Positions 45,479 through 55,717 of a stretch of DNA of 64,000 nt are shown here, piece by piece (positions within the stretch are counted from its first letter, which is position 1; every line of letters begins with the position of its first letter). The stretch covers positions 1,202,512 to 1,266,511 of the forward strand of contig QRDG01000529.1 in assembly GCA_012064385.1 (NCBI GenBank). Reading direction: 5' to 3'. Below the pieces are notes generated by a model that did not search any database, was not told the DNA's origin, and worked only from the letters and a program-made list of their open reading frames with translations. The translations under genes and the position numbers were made by a program. The stretch comes from Puccinellia tenuiflora. Its lineage: Eukaryota; Streptophyta; Magnoliopsida; Poales; Poaceae.

Positions 45479-45690
45479 CACTAGTAGAGAACGGGTCATT
45501 AGTCCCGGGTCAGGAGGACCTCTAGTCCCGGATCTGCACCCGGGACTACGGAATCGGGACTAGAGGCCCCCCCTCTAGTCCCGGGTCAGTTACGACCCGG
45601 GACAAAAGGGTCCCCCACGTGGCCGGTGCCTCGGCGCGTGGTCGAGGACCTCTAGTCCCGGTTCGTAATACAACCCGGGACAAGAGAGTT
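45479..45690 (-). repeat. 3' terminus and subterminal repeats of CACTA-2
   Basis: Clustered tagtcccgg and its complement ccgggacta over about 200 bp. Confidence 0.88.
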
Positions 45691-46229
45691 CGCTTTTTTG
45701 TATTCCCGCCTTATTGCATATTTAAAATTATGATCAATATTGCAAAATATATGGTTAATTAATTACAAATCAGAAAAATACATATAGCATATCAAAATGT
45801 TCATAAAATAAATATCTATCTAATAAAAATATACTTTATTCTTTATGATAATTCAATCATTTAATTAATTACATGGAGGTCACAACCGGGAATAGAGCCC
45901 GTCTATTCGATTACATATCATAACCGGGTCTAGAGCCCGTCTAGTGGGTGTCATTGTATTTTCCCTTAGGGTTTATGACGTGGTCCACCAAAAATCCCGC
46001 AATTTCCTCTTGAAGCGCTACAAAGCGCTCCTTTGGTTGCAGTTTCCTCCGCATTTGATCCAACTATAAAAGAATGAGATCAATATGAATATCAATCATC
46101 ATAACAAAAATTATGAATGACACTCAACAATGGTAATAAAATAAAATTGTGAATATATTTGTTCACGTACCTCTATAAATTTCAATGCGTTCCGCTCACT
46201 GACCTCCTGACGAATCCACTCGCAAACGA

Positions 46230-49200
46230 AGAATCCACACAAATTGAACCCTGATGGCTGCCTCTTGCACTTTACGAGAATAGAATTCAATCAAACAATA
46301 ATCAAGCATGATATAATGGTATTGAAATTAGAATTAAAGAGATGCGCGGACCTAGCTCGTACTACTTACCTTGACATGATGAAAACTAAGTATCTCTCTG
46401 AATTGACCTTGTGTACTCTTGGTGAATCTTTTCCAAACCCTGCCCGGCAAAAAAAATGAATAAATGAGTTATCAGTTACTTGATATCTCAGGAAATGAAC
46501 AAAAGAGACCGATATAGTGCGATAATTATTGAAATTACCTTTGGAGCGCATCTTTAATCATTTGGTACTTCTCTTCGGGTGTCGCCAATGAGTCGTGGAG
46601 TTCAACTCTTCCAGAGTCAACTTCAATGATTAACATAATGTAATGGAAGATGCGCACACATTTATATACGTCAGCAACTCATCAGTTACAATTAACATCG
46701 AGTAAGAAAAAATTAATGTGTACAAGACAAAAACACTCTTACTCGAAGTTGTAAGGAAACAGTATCTTCTTTTTGTAATGTTGCCTCTGTATTAACCTTA
46801 GCAAGTTATCCTCCGTTTCCTGAGCAAAATCTAGTAGCAATTCTTGATTAATTCGTCTTGGGTCAACGAACCCAATGTCAAAGATTCCTTTTCAGTCACA
46901 TTCATCACTCTTCATTCTGCATAATAGCATAGTGAGCATAATTATAGGCAATGAACGAGCTGCGCTACAGACTTTATTATGGAAATAAATGAATTGAATC
47001 ACTTACAGACAATAGGTACTGATGATACTCAAGTCGAGGGCGTCAAGCTTGTATAACATATAGAGTTCTTTAATATAAATCCAAATCTGGTCTTTACCAA
47101 TGTAATGCTCTTCTGTAACTTTCACAAGGATCCTTTTTCGCTCTTCCTTTGTGATTTCCAAGTACCAGTTATGTAGTATTCGCATTTGTGTTGGTAGAAG
47201 ATTGATCTGATCAGGTGGCACCAGAGACTTCCCGTATTCCCATTTCCATACTTCTTCCAACATAGGCCCCATATCTCCGCCGAGTATTCTCATTTCCAGT
47301 TGAGAAAGAGAAATACCAGCTTCTGTAGCAAATTTCGCCCTTATACTGGGTGGTACAGCTGCAATGTCCGCCGCGAAGCCCTGATCATTGGGTAACACCT
47401 TGAGCGGGGAGATCGACGGTTTTGCCGGTTGTCCGATCTGGGCAACATCTCTTTTCCCGCTGGCACTACTACTTTTCGTCGTGCGGGAGCTAGCTCTCCT
47501 CATACATCGCAAATAGTGATCAGGCTTATTTATCTCAAATTGCGATGGCTGCTCAAGAAAGTCCTTAGCCCACTTTACTGTTTCCGGCTTAAATGTTTGC
47601 TTTGGCTCGGGCTTTTTCGGTGCAAACTGTCTTTTCACCTCACGTCCACGATCACGGCGTTTTCCTCAACAGTCCGGTCATAAGCTCGGACGGGAGGAGC
47701 CGGCGGTACTTTTGGGAGGGGCTTCCTGTCGGGGTCTGTGTGGGTTACCCGTCAAAAATGAAGCGGTAGCGCTTCCTCTTTTGGCTCTGAGCCTTAGTGA
47801 GCGGAGGCGGCGGAGTCGGCTGAGGAGTCGGGTGATGTGGCGGTGGAGATCGAGATGGACTCGTGTTGTGGTGGTCGTCCCTCTCATCATCATGTGGACT
47901 TGGAGGTGGTGATTCGCGACTCGGAGGAGATGATGGTGGCCTTTGCACCGAGTCTGGAAACACGATGTATTTCTTGCGCCACAGAATGATACCACCCCTG
48001 ACGTCTCCCAGTGTCCTCTCTTCATCACCTCCAGGGATGTCAAGCTCGAGTGATTCTATCCAGGTACAAGTTGATCCACGCCGACACGACCATAGCCATC
48101 TGGAATCTCATTGCAATGCCACCGTGCTGTAGATTCACAAGTTAAAGCATAGCCGTCCGCCGCCTTCAAGGATAAGTTCCTCACTCCAACATGTAGCTCA
48201 CAACTTGTCTTCTCCCTGATATTTTTTTTGAATTTAAATACTGTAGGGAGACCCCACCGCCTTTTATTGGATTGAAAAACGACTGTACAAGATATTTACA
48301 AGATAATTACATACAGAAAATTAATGCAGGTTGTCAGCCATGATGACAATCTAGAGGTAGCGATCTTCTCCCTGATATCATCCACGGGGTAGCGATCCAT
48401 TGGTGCCTCATCAGCACCGACCCCCGTGGAAGCCACACTGCTTCTCCGCTGAGATGGGCCGCCTTGACTATCTTGCAGCAGCTGATGAGTTGGCCCTTGC
48501 TCGCGCAATTCCTCTATTTGCTTCTGTTGGTTCTTCACGATAGCAAGTATTTCCTCATTTTGTTTTTCCAGGTTGTTCAACCTTTCTTCCTCCTCCTGCT
48601 CCCTCCTCTTCGTTGCTCTCGCTCGGCTTCTATAAGATTGACGGTCCTTGGGAAACCCAATCTTCCACGACACATCTGGTCCAAAGCCTCGTGTTCTTCC
48701 TGATTTTTCAGGATTCCCGAGGGCCTTTATCAGCTCGTCGTTCTCTCTGTCGGGAATAAACTTTCCCTCTTGAACCTCGGCGATTGCTTGAACAATTGCT
48801 TTCTGGGGTATAGAATTTTTTATTTTCATCATTTTTAACTCCCCTGTTTCCATGTCATACTCCGCCCCATGCCCAAGTATCCAATTTCTTACCCTATGGG
48901 GTCAGGACTCTGTAGCTGGAATGATCCCTTTTTCGCGCATGGCGGCCTCAGTTTGATCTCACTTAGGCTCGGCAGTTCTGTAGCCACATGTCCCCATCTT
49001 ATGGTGATATTTCTTTTTCTTTGCATTTTCCTTATTCTTTTCCGACCTTTGCCTAGCTAGTTCCGAATTCTTGTACTCCAGAAATGAGTCCCAGTGAGCC
49101 CGCTGCCTCTCTAGTGTGCCAGTGAAATCTGGAGCTTTTTTATCTTTGACATACGCACGGTATAATCTGTTCTTGTACTTATTGAATTGTTCAGCCATCT

Positions 49201-50425
49201 TCTTAAGAGCGAAATGCTTGACTGCGGCCCTCATGGCTTTTGTCTTTGCTTCATCATTTTCGAAGACCGTTAGGGTGAAATTTGCAATTAGCTTGTTCCA
49301 AAGCAAATTTTCGATCTGTTGTCGACATAACTTACTCCCTCTAGCTTTCTTGGCTTATTCCATTCCCGAACGTTGATCGGGACGTTGTCCCTAACAACAA
49401 CTCCGCATTGATGCACAAACTTATTTGCGTTCGTCTCGGGAAGCAACGGTTTGCCCTGTGAAGAGATGACCTCGATTATGAGATGCTGATCTTTGTCCAA
49501 CCCTTTGGCATGGCCTCGTTTACTTTTACCAGATTGGGTCGATGCGGAGGTCTAAAATAAGAAAATTTCGTTAATACATATATATACAAATCTATTATTG
49601 CATCTGATCAATAGAGGCTTAATATACCTCACCAGACTGCGGATGTCCACCAGTTTGCGAGTCATCATCGCACTCAATGCTCGTTTGCGCTTCGTTTTCC
49701 AGCTCCATTCCCTGACCGGACTCGTTCAAAAATTGTGAGCCGTCTTCTGCTCCACCGACCTCGGATTGCCGTACAATGGCAAAAATGTCCTCTTCATTGT
49801 CTCTTCTGTAGAAGTGATCCATTGCTTAACTATTACAAAAGTAAGATAAAGCAATGTTAGCATTAGCCGAATAATTCAAAGTAGGGAACATTGTTTTCCT
49901 CATTTTACAAAAGCAACATTGATCAAATATGCAAAAGTATCACTAATACATATAGAATAATCCAGTTACATAGCTCGGGTCCATTTTTATTTAACCCTAA
50001 TACATCACGAATAATATCACTAATACATCTCCCATGCATGAAGCTCTCAAACTAACTTCGACCGGTTCCTGAGCCGCGGGGTGCTGAGCCACCGGCGCTG
50101 CGCATCCAAAGAGAAGGAACCCTCACAGGGTCATAGCTCACATGATAAGGAACCCTCTGAAGAAACGACCAGCTATTGCTATAATGCCTATCCAATAGAT
50201 ACATGTAGCGACGGACGTGCTCGTCCTCCTCCCTGATACGGCGATGTACCACCTCCTCGGGGGCTGGCTCCCTCTGCACCGAGCGTGGCCCACGCGACTG
50301 CCACCAAAGAAGATCCGGGTCGACGACGTCACCCGGATTCCTCACCAAGCTGCGCATCCCGGAAGGTAGCACCTCCAGTGCCAGCCCGGCGGAGCCTAGT
50401 CCCGCACATCGCCCCTTGGTCCAAC
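46230..50425 (-). pseudogene. CACTA-2 second ORF (TNPD/TNPA-like)
   Basis: Exon-like segments in order: 50425-50052 (N-terminus matching CACTA-1 27521-27108, with GMRSLVRNPGDVVDPDLLW); 49822-49619 (MDHFYRRDNEEDIFAIVRQ); 49500-48959 (Transposase_24-like, HFALKKMAEQFNKYKNRLYR); 48853-48379 (coiled coil, ERLNNLEKQNEEILAIV); 48207-47745 (the GLVLWR/VVSFCGARNTSCF region in shifted frame, then Pro/Ser/Asp-rich); 47638-47003 (211 codons, QPSQFEINKPDHYLRCMRR ... ISLSQLEMRILGGDMGPM). Less damaged than CACTA-1; damage includes a LINE insertion at 48223. Probable role: binding of subterminal repeats, by analogy with En/Spm TNPA. Confidence 0.75.
48223..48363 (-). mobile_element. 141-bp LINE tail inserted in the CACTA-2 second ORF
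   Basis: Begins (on +) with a T-run, i.e. a poly-A tail on the minus strand, flanked by the exact 15-bp duplication tcttctccctgatat (48208-48222, 48364-48378). CACTA-1 has the empty site. A heavily 5'-truncated LINE is the simplest reading. Confidence 0.85.
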
Positions 50426-50552
50426 AGGGACATCGTCGCCGAGAACAATAAACTAAAAACTGCTAAGTCAAAATTTCTATTTCTACACTAAAAAAGTAAT
50501 ACTTAAAAAGTAATACTACAAAAGTAATACTAAAAAAGTAATACTAAAAAAA

Positions 50553-50930
50553 ATAGGGTCAATACAAATTAGGTTAGATAATTAGTGTTAGCAAAAATTA
50601 TCCTTGAAGTTAGCAAAAAATTAGGTTAAAAATCTAGTGTTAACAAAAATTATCCTAATTGGGTTAGCAGAATTGGGAAAGATTCCAGGAACTATCAAAT
50701 TAGAAACCCCTAATGGAATTACATATGATGTCGGACATCATATGTAATCCTATTAGGGGCTTCTAATTTGACAGCTCGTGGAATCTTTCCCAATTTTCTA
50801 ACCCAATTTTCTGCTAACACTAATTTTCGAACCCAATTTTTGCTAACACTATTTTTTGCAAATTTTTGTTAACACTAGTTTTCTAACCCAATTTTCTGCT
50901 AACACTAATTTTCTAACCCAATTTCTAACT
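50553..50930. repeat. Large imperfect inverted repeat (hairpin) in CACTA-2
   Basis: Arms of about 180 nt with centre at 50733. The inner 72/71 nt (50661-50732 with 50734-50804) are nearly perfect, centred on acatatgatgtc-g-gacatcatatgt. The outer parts are built of inverted gggttag/ctaaccc and gtgttagc/gctaacac units. Not present at the matching place in CACTA-1. Confidence 0.85.
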
Positions 50931-51052
50931 AGTATTATTATGGGACTTATTAGCATATTAATATTTCGAACTAGTAAATCTACCTAATTAACCACCTAAA
51001 TTATCTATTAAATCATCGAGCTAATAAATTTCAAACCTAAATCTAAATTCAA

Positions 51053-52022
51053 CAGAAGAGACACCTAAATTGTTTTGGAAGGACTTTTGGCATGGTGACA
51101 CATTATTTTGCGATCGCTTCCCTCACCTGTACTCGTTTGTGTTGAATGAAGATGTCTCAGTGGCTCACATGGATGGACTGATAAACCCGGACTCTGACTT
51201 TGCCTTGCCAATGTCAGAACAAGCCCACGAGGAATATGAGGAGGTGATTGATATCCTTGGGTCTTATACCCTAAACCCCTTACATGATGATGCCCGAATT
51301 TTTGTGTGGGGAAATGCCTCTTTCTCAGCTGCAAGGTTTTATAAATTCATCTTCTCGTCCGTTGCTTGCGATCAGGGTTTTAACTTGATATGGAAATCAA
51401 AGTGTCTCCCAAAATTGAAGGTCTTCCTTTGGCTTGTTTACTATGATCGCCTAAACACTAAAGACTTGATGAGACGCAAAAATTGGTAGATTGAAGGGGG
51501 GCTCTCCTGCATTCTATGTGTCTCGGGGGAGAATGAGACCATTGATCATCTGCTGTTTGGATGCCCTTTTGCGGTTAGCTGCTGGACTTCAATTGGCATT
51601 GCTTGGGATCTTCAACGACCAATCATTGACAGAATCCGGCATGCCAGTACATCCTTTGTAGCCCCTGTTTTCTTGAGATTTTCGCCTCCGTAGCTTGGAA
51701 TATTTGGAAAGTCAGAAACGATCTCATCTTTCAAAATGAGCAAGTCTCCCTGCGGCGTTGGAAGATGAAATTCAGAGCGGACCTATTGTTGCATCAACAC
51801 CGTGTGAAGAGGGCCTTGGTGCAACCTTTTTTACGGTGGATTAGTGATCTTCCTGTGTAATTATGTTTTTGAAAGCCTTTGTACTTATGTTTTTCTTCTT
51901 TTGTTTCCTCCCCCCGTGATGTAAAACCTTTGGTACTCCCTGTTTGAGGCTTTATGCCTCCTCACTTATATCTATAAAATTTACACCGTAGGGGTTTCCC
52001 CTACGGTAATGGCTTTCAAATA
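51053..52022 (+). mobile_element. 5'-truncated LINE inserted in CACTA-2
   Basis: Flanked by an 8-bp duplication aaattcaa (51045-51052, 52023-52030). The 3' part has a small hairpin ccgtaggggtttcccctacgg and ends without a long A-run. The only coding content is the end of ORF2. Confidence 0.75.
51070..51862 (+). pseudogene. LINE ORF2 C-terminus with zinc-binding RVT domain
   Basis: Open to 51489, then a stop within the domain (KNW-stop-IEGGLSCILC) and a frame change. Motifs IWKSKCLPKLKVFLWL, C-x2-C in CILCVSGENETIDHLLFGCP match the zf-RVT domain that ends plant L1-type ORF2. The polymerase part is missing through 5' truncation, so it is inert. Confidence 0.85.
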
Positions 52023-52089
52023 AAATTCAAACCTAAATTTTAAAACACCTAAGCCTAAATTAAAATCTAAATTAAACTAAACCAACGGC

Positions 52090-52570
52090 GGGGAGGAGGG
52101 CTAGCCATGCCTAAACTGGCGGCGAGGGGGAGGAAGAGGGCCGCGGTGGCGCCGGCGGCAAGGTCGGGGCGGCGGGGAGGAGCGCGCGTAGGGGGCAGGG
52201 CGGCCGTGCCGGCGGTGAGCTCGGGGCGGCGGGGAGGAGGGCGCGCGGGGGGCAGGGCCGCCGCGGGCTCGGGGAGGGAGGCTGCGGGCTCGAGGAGGTC
52301 TTCGGTGGCAGGGGGTTCGTCGGCTCCGGGGAGGAGGGGGCGAGCGCGGCGCGGGCAGCCTGACGGCGTGGATTCGGCGGCGGCGCGGCTCCTTCGGTTG
52401 GTGTCCCGGTTCGTGGCTCGAACCGGGGAGGAGGCGTGGGTATTTATACCCAGGGACCTCTAGTCCCGGTTGGTGCCACGAACCGGGACTAGAGGTTTTT
52501 TCGGTGGGCCGAAAGGGCGCGCGAAGAAAACCTACCGAGACTAGAGGTGTTTTTTTGCGCGCAAAGGACC
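52090..52570. repeat. GC-rich leader and 'agtcccggtt' palindromes of CACTA-2
   Basis: Counterpart of 36146-36545; GC-rich frames on the plus strand (ggcggggaggagg) have no protein signature. Palindromes at 52400-52500 include cctctagtcccggttggtgc. Confidence 0.7.
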
Positions 52571-53668
52571 AAAATTTTTGAATTTGAATAACTTCTGCAT
52601 TTTTTTGAATTTGAATAACTTCTGCATATTTTTTAATCTGACAAAAATTTCAACATGAAAAGTGTTTAAATTTGAATAAGTAATCCAAAACCATTTTCTG
52701 TTTTCCAAAATAATTATTCTAACTATTCAAACTATTAACCATTTTGCCATTTTCAATTAAAAATGCATTAACTAATATTTTTTGAATCTGACAAAAAATT
52801 CAAAATGAAAAGTGTTTGAATTTAAATAAGTAATCCAAAACCATTTTGCCATTTTCAATTAAAAATGCATTACCGTCATCAGTGCAGGTAGTATGCCCAA
52901 TCAGGAAGAAGCACACGGATCGTGTGTTTCCTTCGAACGCTTGTGAGCCGTTGGATCAGCGGTGTGTTTCTTTCGAGCGCTTGTGAGTCGTTGGATCTCA
53001 AGCAGAAGATAAGGCACACATATCAACGCTCCTTTAGTCCCGTTTCCAGCTACCAACCGGGACTAAAGGTGAAGAGTTGCCCTGATCTTTTAGCTATAAA
53101 TACCCACCATGAGGAGGAGATGAAGAACAAGAGCACGGCAACAGCAGAAAGAGAAGACAGAGGACTCCTCTATGCCCGAGCTTCTCAAAGATGTCCTTGG
53201 GCAGTGACCTAGGACATCCTCGAGGGGATCGACATAGAAGCATTCTCTTAGTGCTAAGAGGGTTCGTACTGTAGTCAATCTAGTCCGGAAGGCAAAGACA
53301 GAGGACATCTCTATATAGAAATCCTTCAGTTCATCGACCGAATACAAATCATTCGGATTCCCTGCATACGTCCAACGGTGCATTTGATATGCAAGCACTC
53401 ACGAGCCACCGTTGGGCTGTATGCAGGGGAAACCGTGTGTTTTGTTTTATATAGAAATCCTTCAGTTCATCGATCGAATACAAATCATTCAGATTCCCTG
53501 CATACATCCAACGGTGCAGTTACATAAAAGGTTTAATACATTATTACACATCACCAACATCCCTATCTAGTGTTTGGGTTTTTTCTGCGCCGTAACCAAA
53601 GAAGAGTAGTGACCAAATGTAATACATAGTTCTCATAATTAAAACATACATTGAAACTAACATAGAAA
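52571..53668. repeat. Contracted tandem-repeat region of CACTA-2
   Basis: Holds about two 159-bp units, two 40-bp units, a private ~330-bp segment (53000-53320) with its own tttagtcccg/cgggactaaag palindrome, and one 135-bp unit. At about 53597 sequence equivalent to CACTA-1 38112 joins sequence equivalent to 41457. Confidence 0.8.
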
Positions 53669-54114
53669 CTATCTAATGCATTTAAATGCAACAACAAATG
53701 CGATCAAAATCGCAACTAAGGTAATCATTGATCCAACAATATAATGATACCAAGCCTCTTTATTAATGGCATATTTTCTAATCTTTCTAATCTTCAAGCG
53801 CATTGCATCCATCTTGATCTTGTGATCATCGACGACATCGGCAAGATACAACTCCAATTTCATCTTCTCTTCTTCAATTTTTTTCAATTTTTCTTTCAAA
53901 TCATTGTTTTCTTTTTCAACTAAATTTAACTTCTCGACAAGAGTGTCGGTTGGAATTTCCGGTTCATATATCTCCTAAATAAAAATATCTATGTCAAGTT
54001 TAGTTCGGCATAATTGTTATAAACACGAAATTAAACTAATAGTTATAAACGATAATATACCACATCCGAATCATAGACCGGACGAGGGTCGACGGGGACG
54101 GATATCAAAACCAT
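53669..54114 (-). CDS. Small tail-anchored membrane protein of CACTA-2 (two exons)
   Basis: Exon 1 54114-54061, intron 86 bp (GT...AG), exon 2 53974-53669, giving 119 residues aligned without gaps to the CACTA-1 protein. Exon 2 differs at about nine bases, eight of them changing the residue (for example Y/D at 64, V/I in the membrane segment, Y/C near the end). Coiled coil, basic patch and C-terminal membrane helix (MITLVAILIAFVVAFKCI) are kept. It survives although the neighbouring transposase is deleted. Confidence 0.65.
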
Positions 54115-54599
54115 GGCACTATACATATAACAAACAATCATACAAGTAAGAAAAATTATACAAGTAATAACTATGCATCTAAATCATACAAGTAAGAATT
54201 TTTCTTTAAAAAAAGATAAAAACAAGCGATTCACCAAGGTGGTGCCGGCGACAGGGCGGCACGGGCAATCGACGACAATGAGGAAGGGGACGGGACGACA
54301 CTAAAACCTACAAATCATAATTTAATTTAGAGCTCAAATTGCATATATAAAACAAATGAACTCTCTAAATTGGCATTTCATCAAACACCTAGCTAGCACT
54401 ACAAAAATGATATGACCTAAATTTTAGCAATGAAATGAGCTAAACTTGCAATACCGCTGGAAGAAAGGATAAAGTTGCTAACCCTTGGATAGATGGGTGC
54501 CACCAATATCTTGACAAATGGTGGAGAAAAATGGGGATTAACTCGAGCTCGGGAGAGGAAAGAGAGCAAAAATGGAGAAAAATGGAGCTCGGGGTAGGA

Positions 54600-54917
54600 G
54601 ATGATATAGGGAAACTTTTAGTACCGGTTCGTGATACGAACCGGTTCTAAAGGGAAACTTTTAATACCGGTTTGTGATACGAACCGGTTCTAAAGGGTCT
54701 CGCACTGGCCCCCACGGCAGCTGCGGCCTTCCGCAACCCTTTAGTCCCGGTTCGTATCACGAACCGGGACTAGAGCTCGCCCACGACCCAGGACTAGAGG
54801 CTGCCGGCCTCGTAGCCGATGAACCGGGACTAGAGCCCCCCTCTAGTCCCGGTCCAAAATTCATCCGGGACTAGAGCAAAATCTTGCTCTGGACGAAAGG
54901 TCCGTTTTCTACTAGTG
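54600..54917 (-). repeat. Subterminal repeats and 5' terminus of CACTA-2
   Basis: Inverted ggttcgtatcacgaaccggg units; terminal CACTAGTAG at 54917-54909. Confidence 0.9.
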
Positions 54918-55520
54918 CGTCGGTGCTCACAACGATATCAACGTGCTGCAACGTTCTCCGGTTGTTGCCAGACTTGCCAATGGTCAAGCTCCCGACTGTA
55001 ACTATGAGATCAACGGTCATCAGGATAAGATGGGATACTACCTAGCGGATGGCATCTATCCAACATACTCGACATTTGTGAAGACCATTCGCAATCCTGT
55101 TCTCCGGCAAAGAAATATTTTGCGAAGAAACAAGAGGGTGCTCGGAAAGATGTGGAACGAGCATTCGGTATACTTCAAGCCTAGTTTGCGATCGTCGGAC
55201 ATCCTTCTCTATCATGGTCGATAGAACAGATGTGGGAGATCATGAATGCTTGCATTATTATGCACAACAGGATCATCGAGAATGAACGCGACCCTAATGT
55301 GCTTTTGCCGCCCCAACTTCCAGATGACCAGTATGTTCGGAACCCGTTTGACGGGCAGGGGCAACTTGAACCGGTGGTGTATGGCCCGTCGCAAGGCTTC
55401 TCGGAATTTCTCGCGGTGCATCAACAAATTCATGATGGAGATGCGCATCAACAACTACAGGATGATTTAGTGGCGCACATGTGGGAGCGCCATGGCAGAG
55501 AGCGCGATGGCCTTGTTTGA
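54918..55520 (+). pseudogene. PIF/Harbinger transposase, 3' part
   Basis: Resumes in the family reading as VGAHNDINVLQRSPVV (second catalytic Asp in the NDINVL motif), YYLADGIYPTYSTFVKTI, then, in another frame, RKDVERAFGILQA (catalytic Glu) followed by a stop TAG. The end is open from about 55230: MWEIMNACIIMHNRIIENE to the stop at 55518-55520. The frame change near 55110-55130 and the stop make it non-functional. Confidence 0.88.
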
Positions 55521-55717
55521 AGCACAATTTAGAGGATTTTAAAACTTTTTTCCCTTCCACACCGGCACCCCACTAAACGGCCGGACCCCAAAGCAAATGA
55601 TCAAATCGAAACCAAAATATAGAATTGCCGGTCGGTGCATGAATGTTCCGGCCAAATAGTTTCAAATCTAGTTTCCAATTGGGTCTCAATTTAGACGGTC
55701 CCGTGGAGATGCTCTAA

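Larger units (their letters stand above)
45479..54917 (-). mobile_element. CACTA-2: CACTA transposon without transposase gene
   Basis: 9439 bp with CACTAGTAGAGAACGGG at 45479 and CACTAGTAGAAAACGG read inward from 54917. The host Harbinger reading frame resumes after it; gcc before and gtc shortly after the ends look like a mutated 3-bp duplication. Same family and order as CACTA-1, but TNP2 is gone (junction near 53597). It retains the second ORF remnants, the small membrane-protein gene and subterminal palindromes at both ends, so it is non-autonomous. Two LINE insertions lie inside. Confidence 0.92.
44387..55714 (+). mobile_element. PIF/Harbinger transposon split by CACTA-2
   Basis: Terminal inverted repeats gagcatctccac (44387) and gtggagatgctc (ending 55714) are flanked by TAA on both sides (44384-44386, 55715-55717), the TWA duplication of this superfamily. 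Without CACTA-2 the element is about 1.9 kb and encodes one transposase ORF; the Myb-like second ORF of autonomous elements is not seen. Confidence 0.9.

Noticed and set aside
52107..52463. 118-codon Gly/Arg/Ala-rich frame starting MPKLAARGRKRAAV
   Set aside because: Lies in the GC-rich CACTA leader, is on the strand opposite the element genes and has no counterpart frame in CACTA-1.
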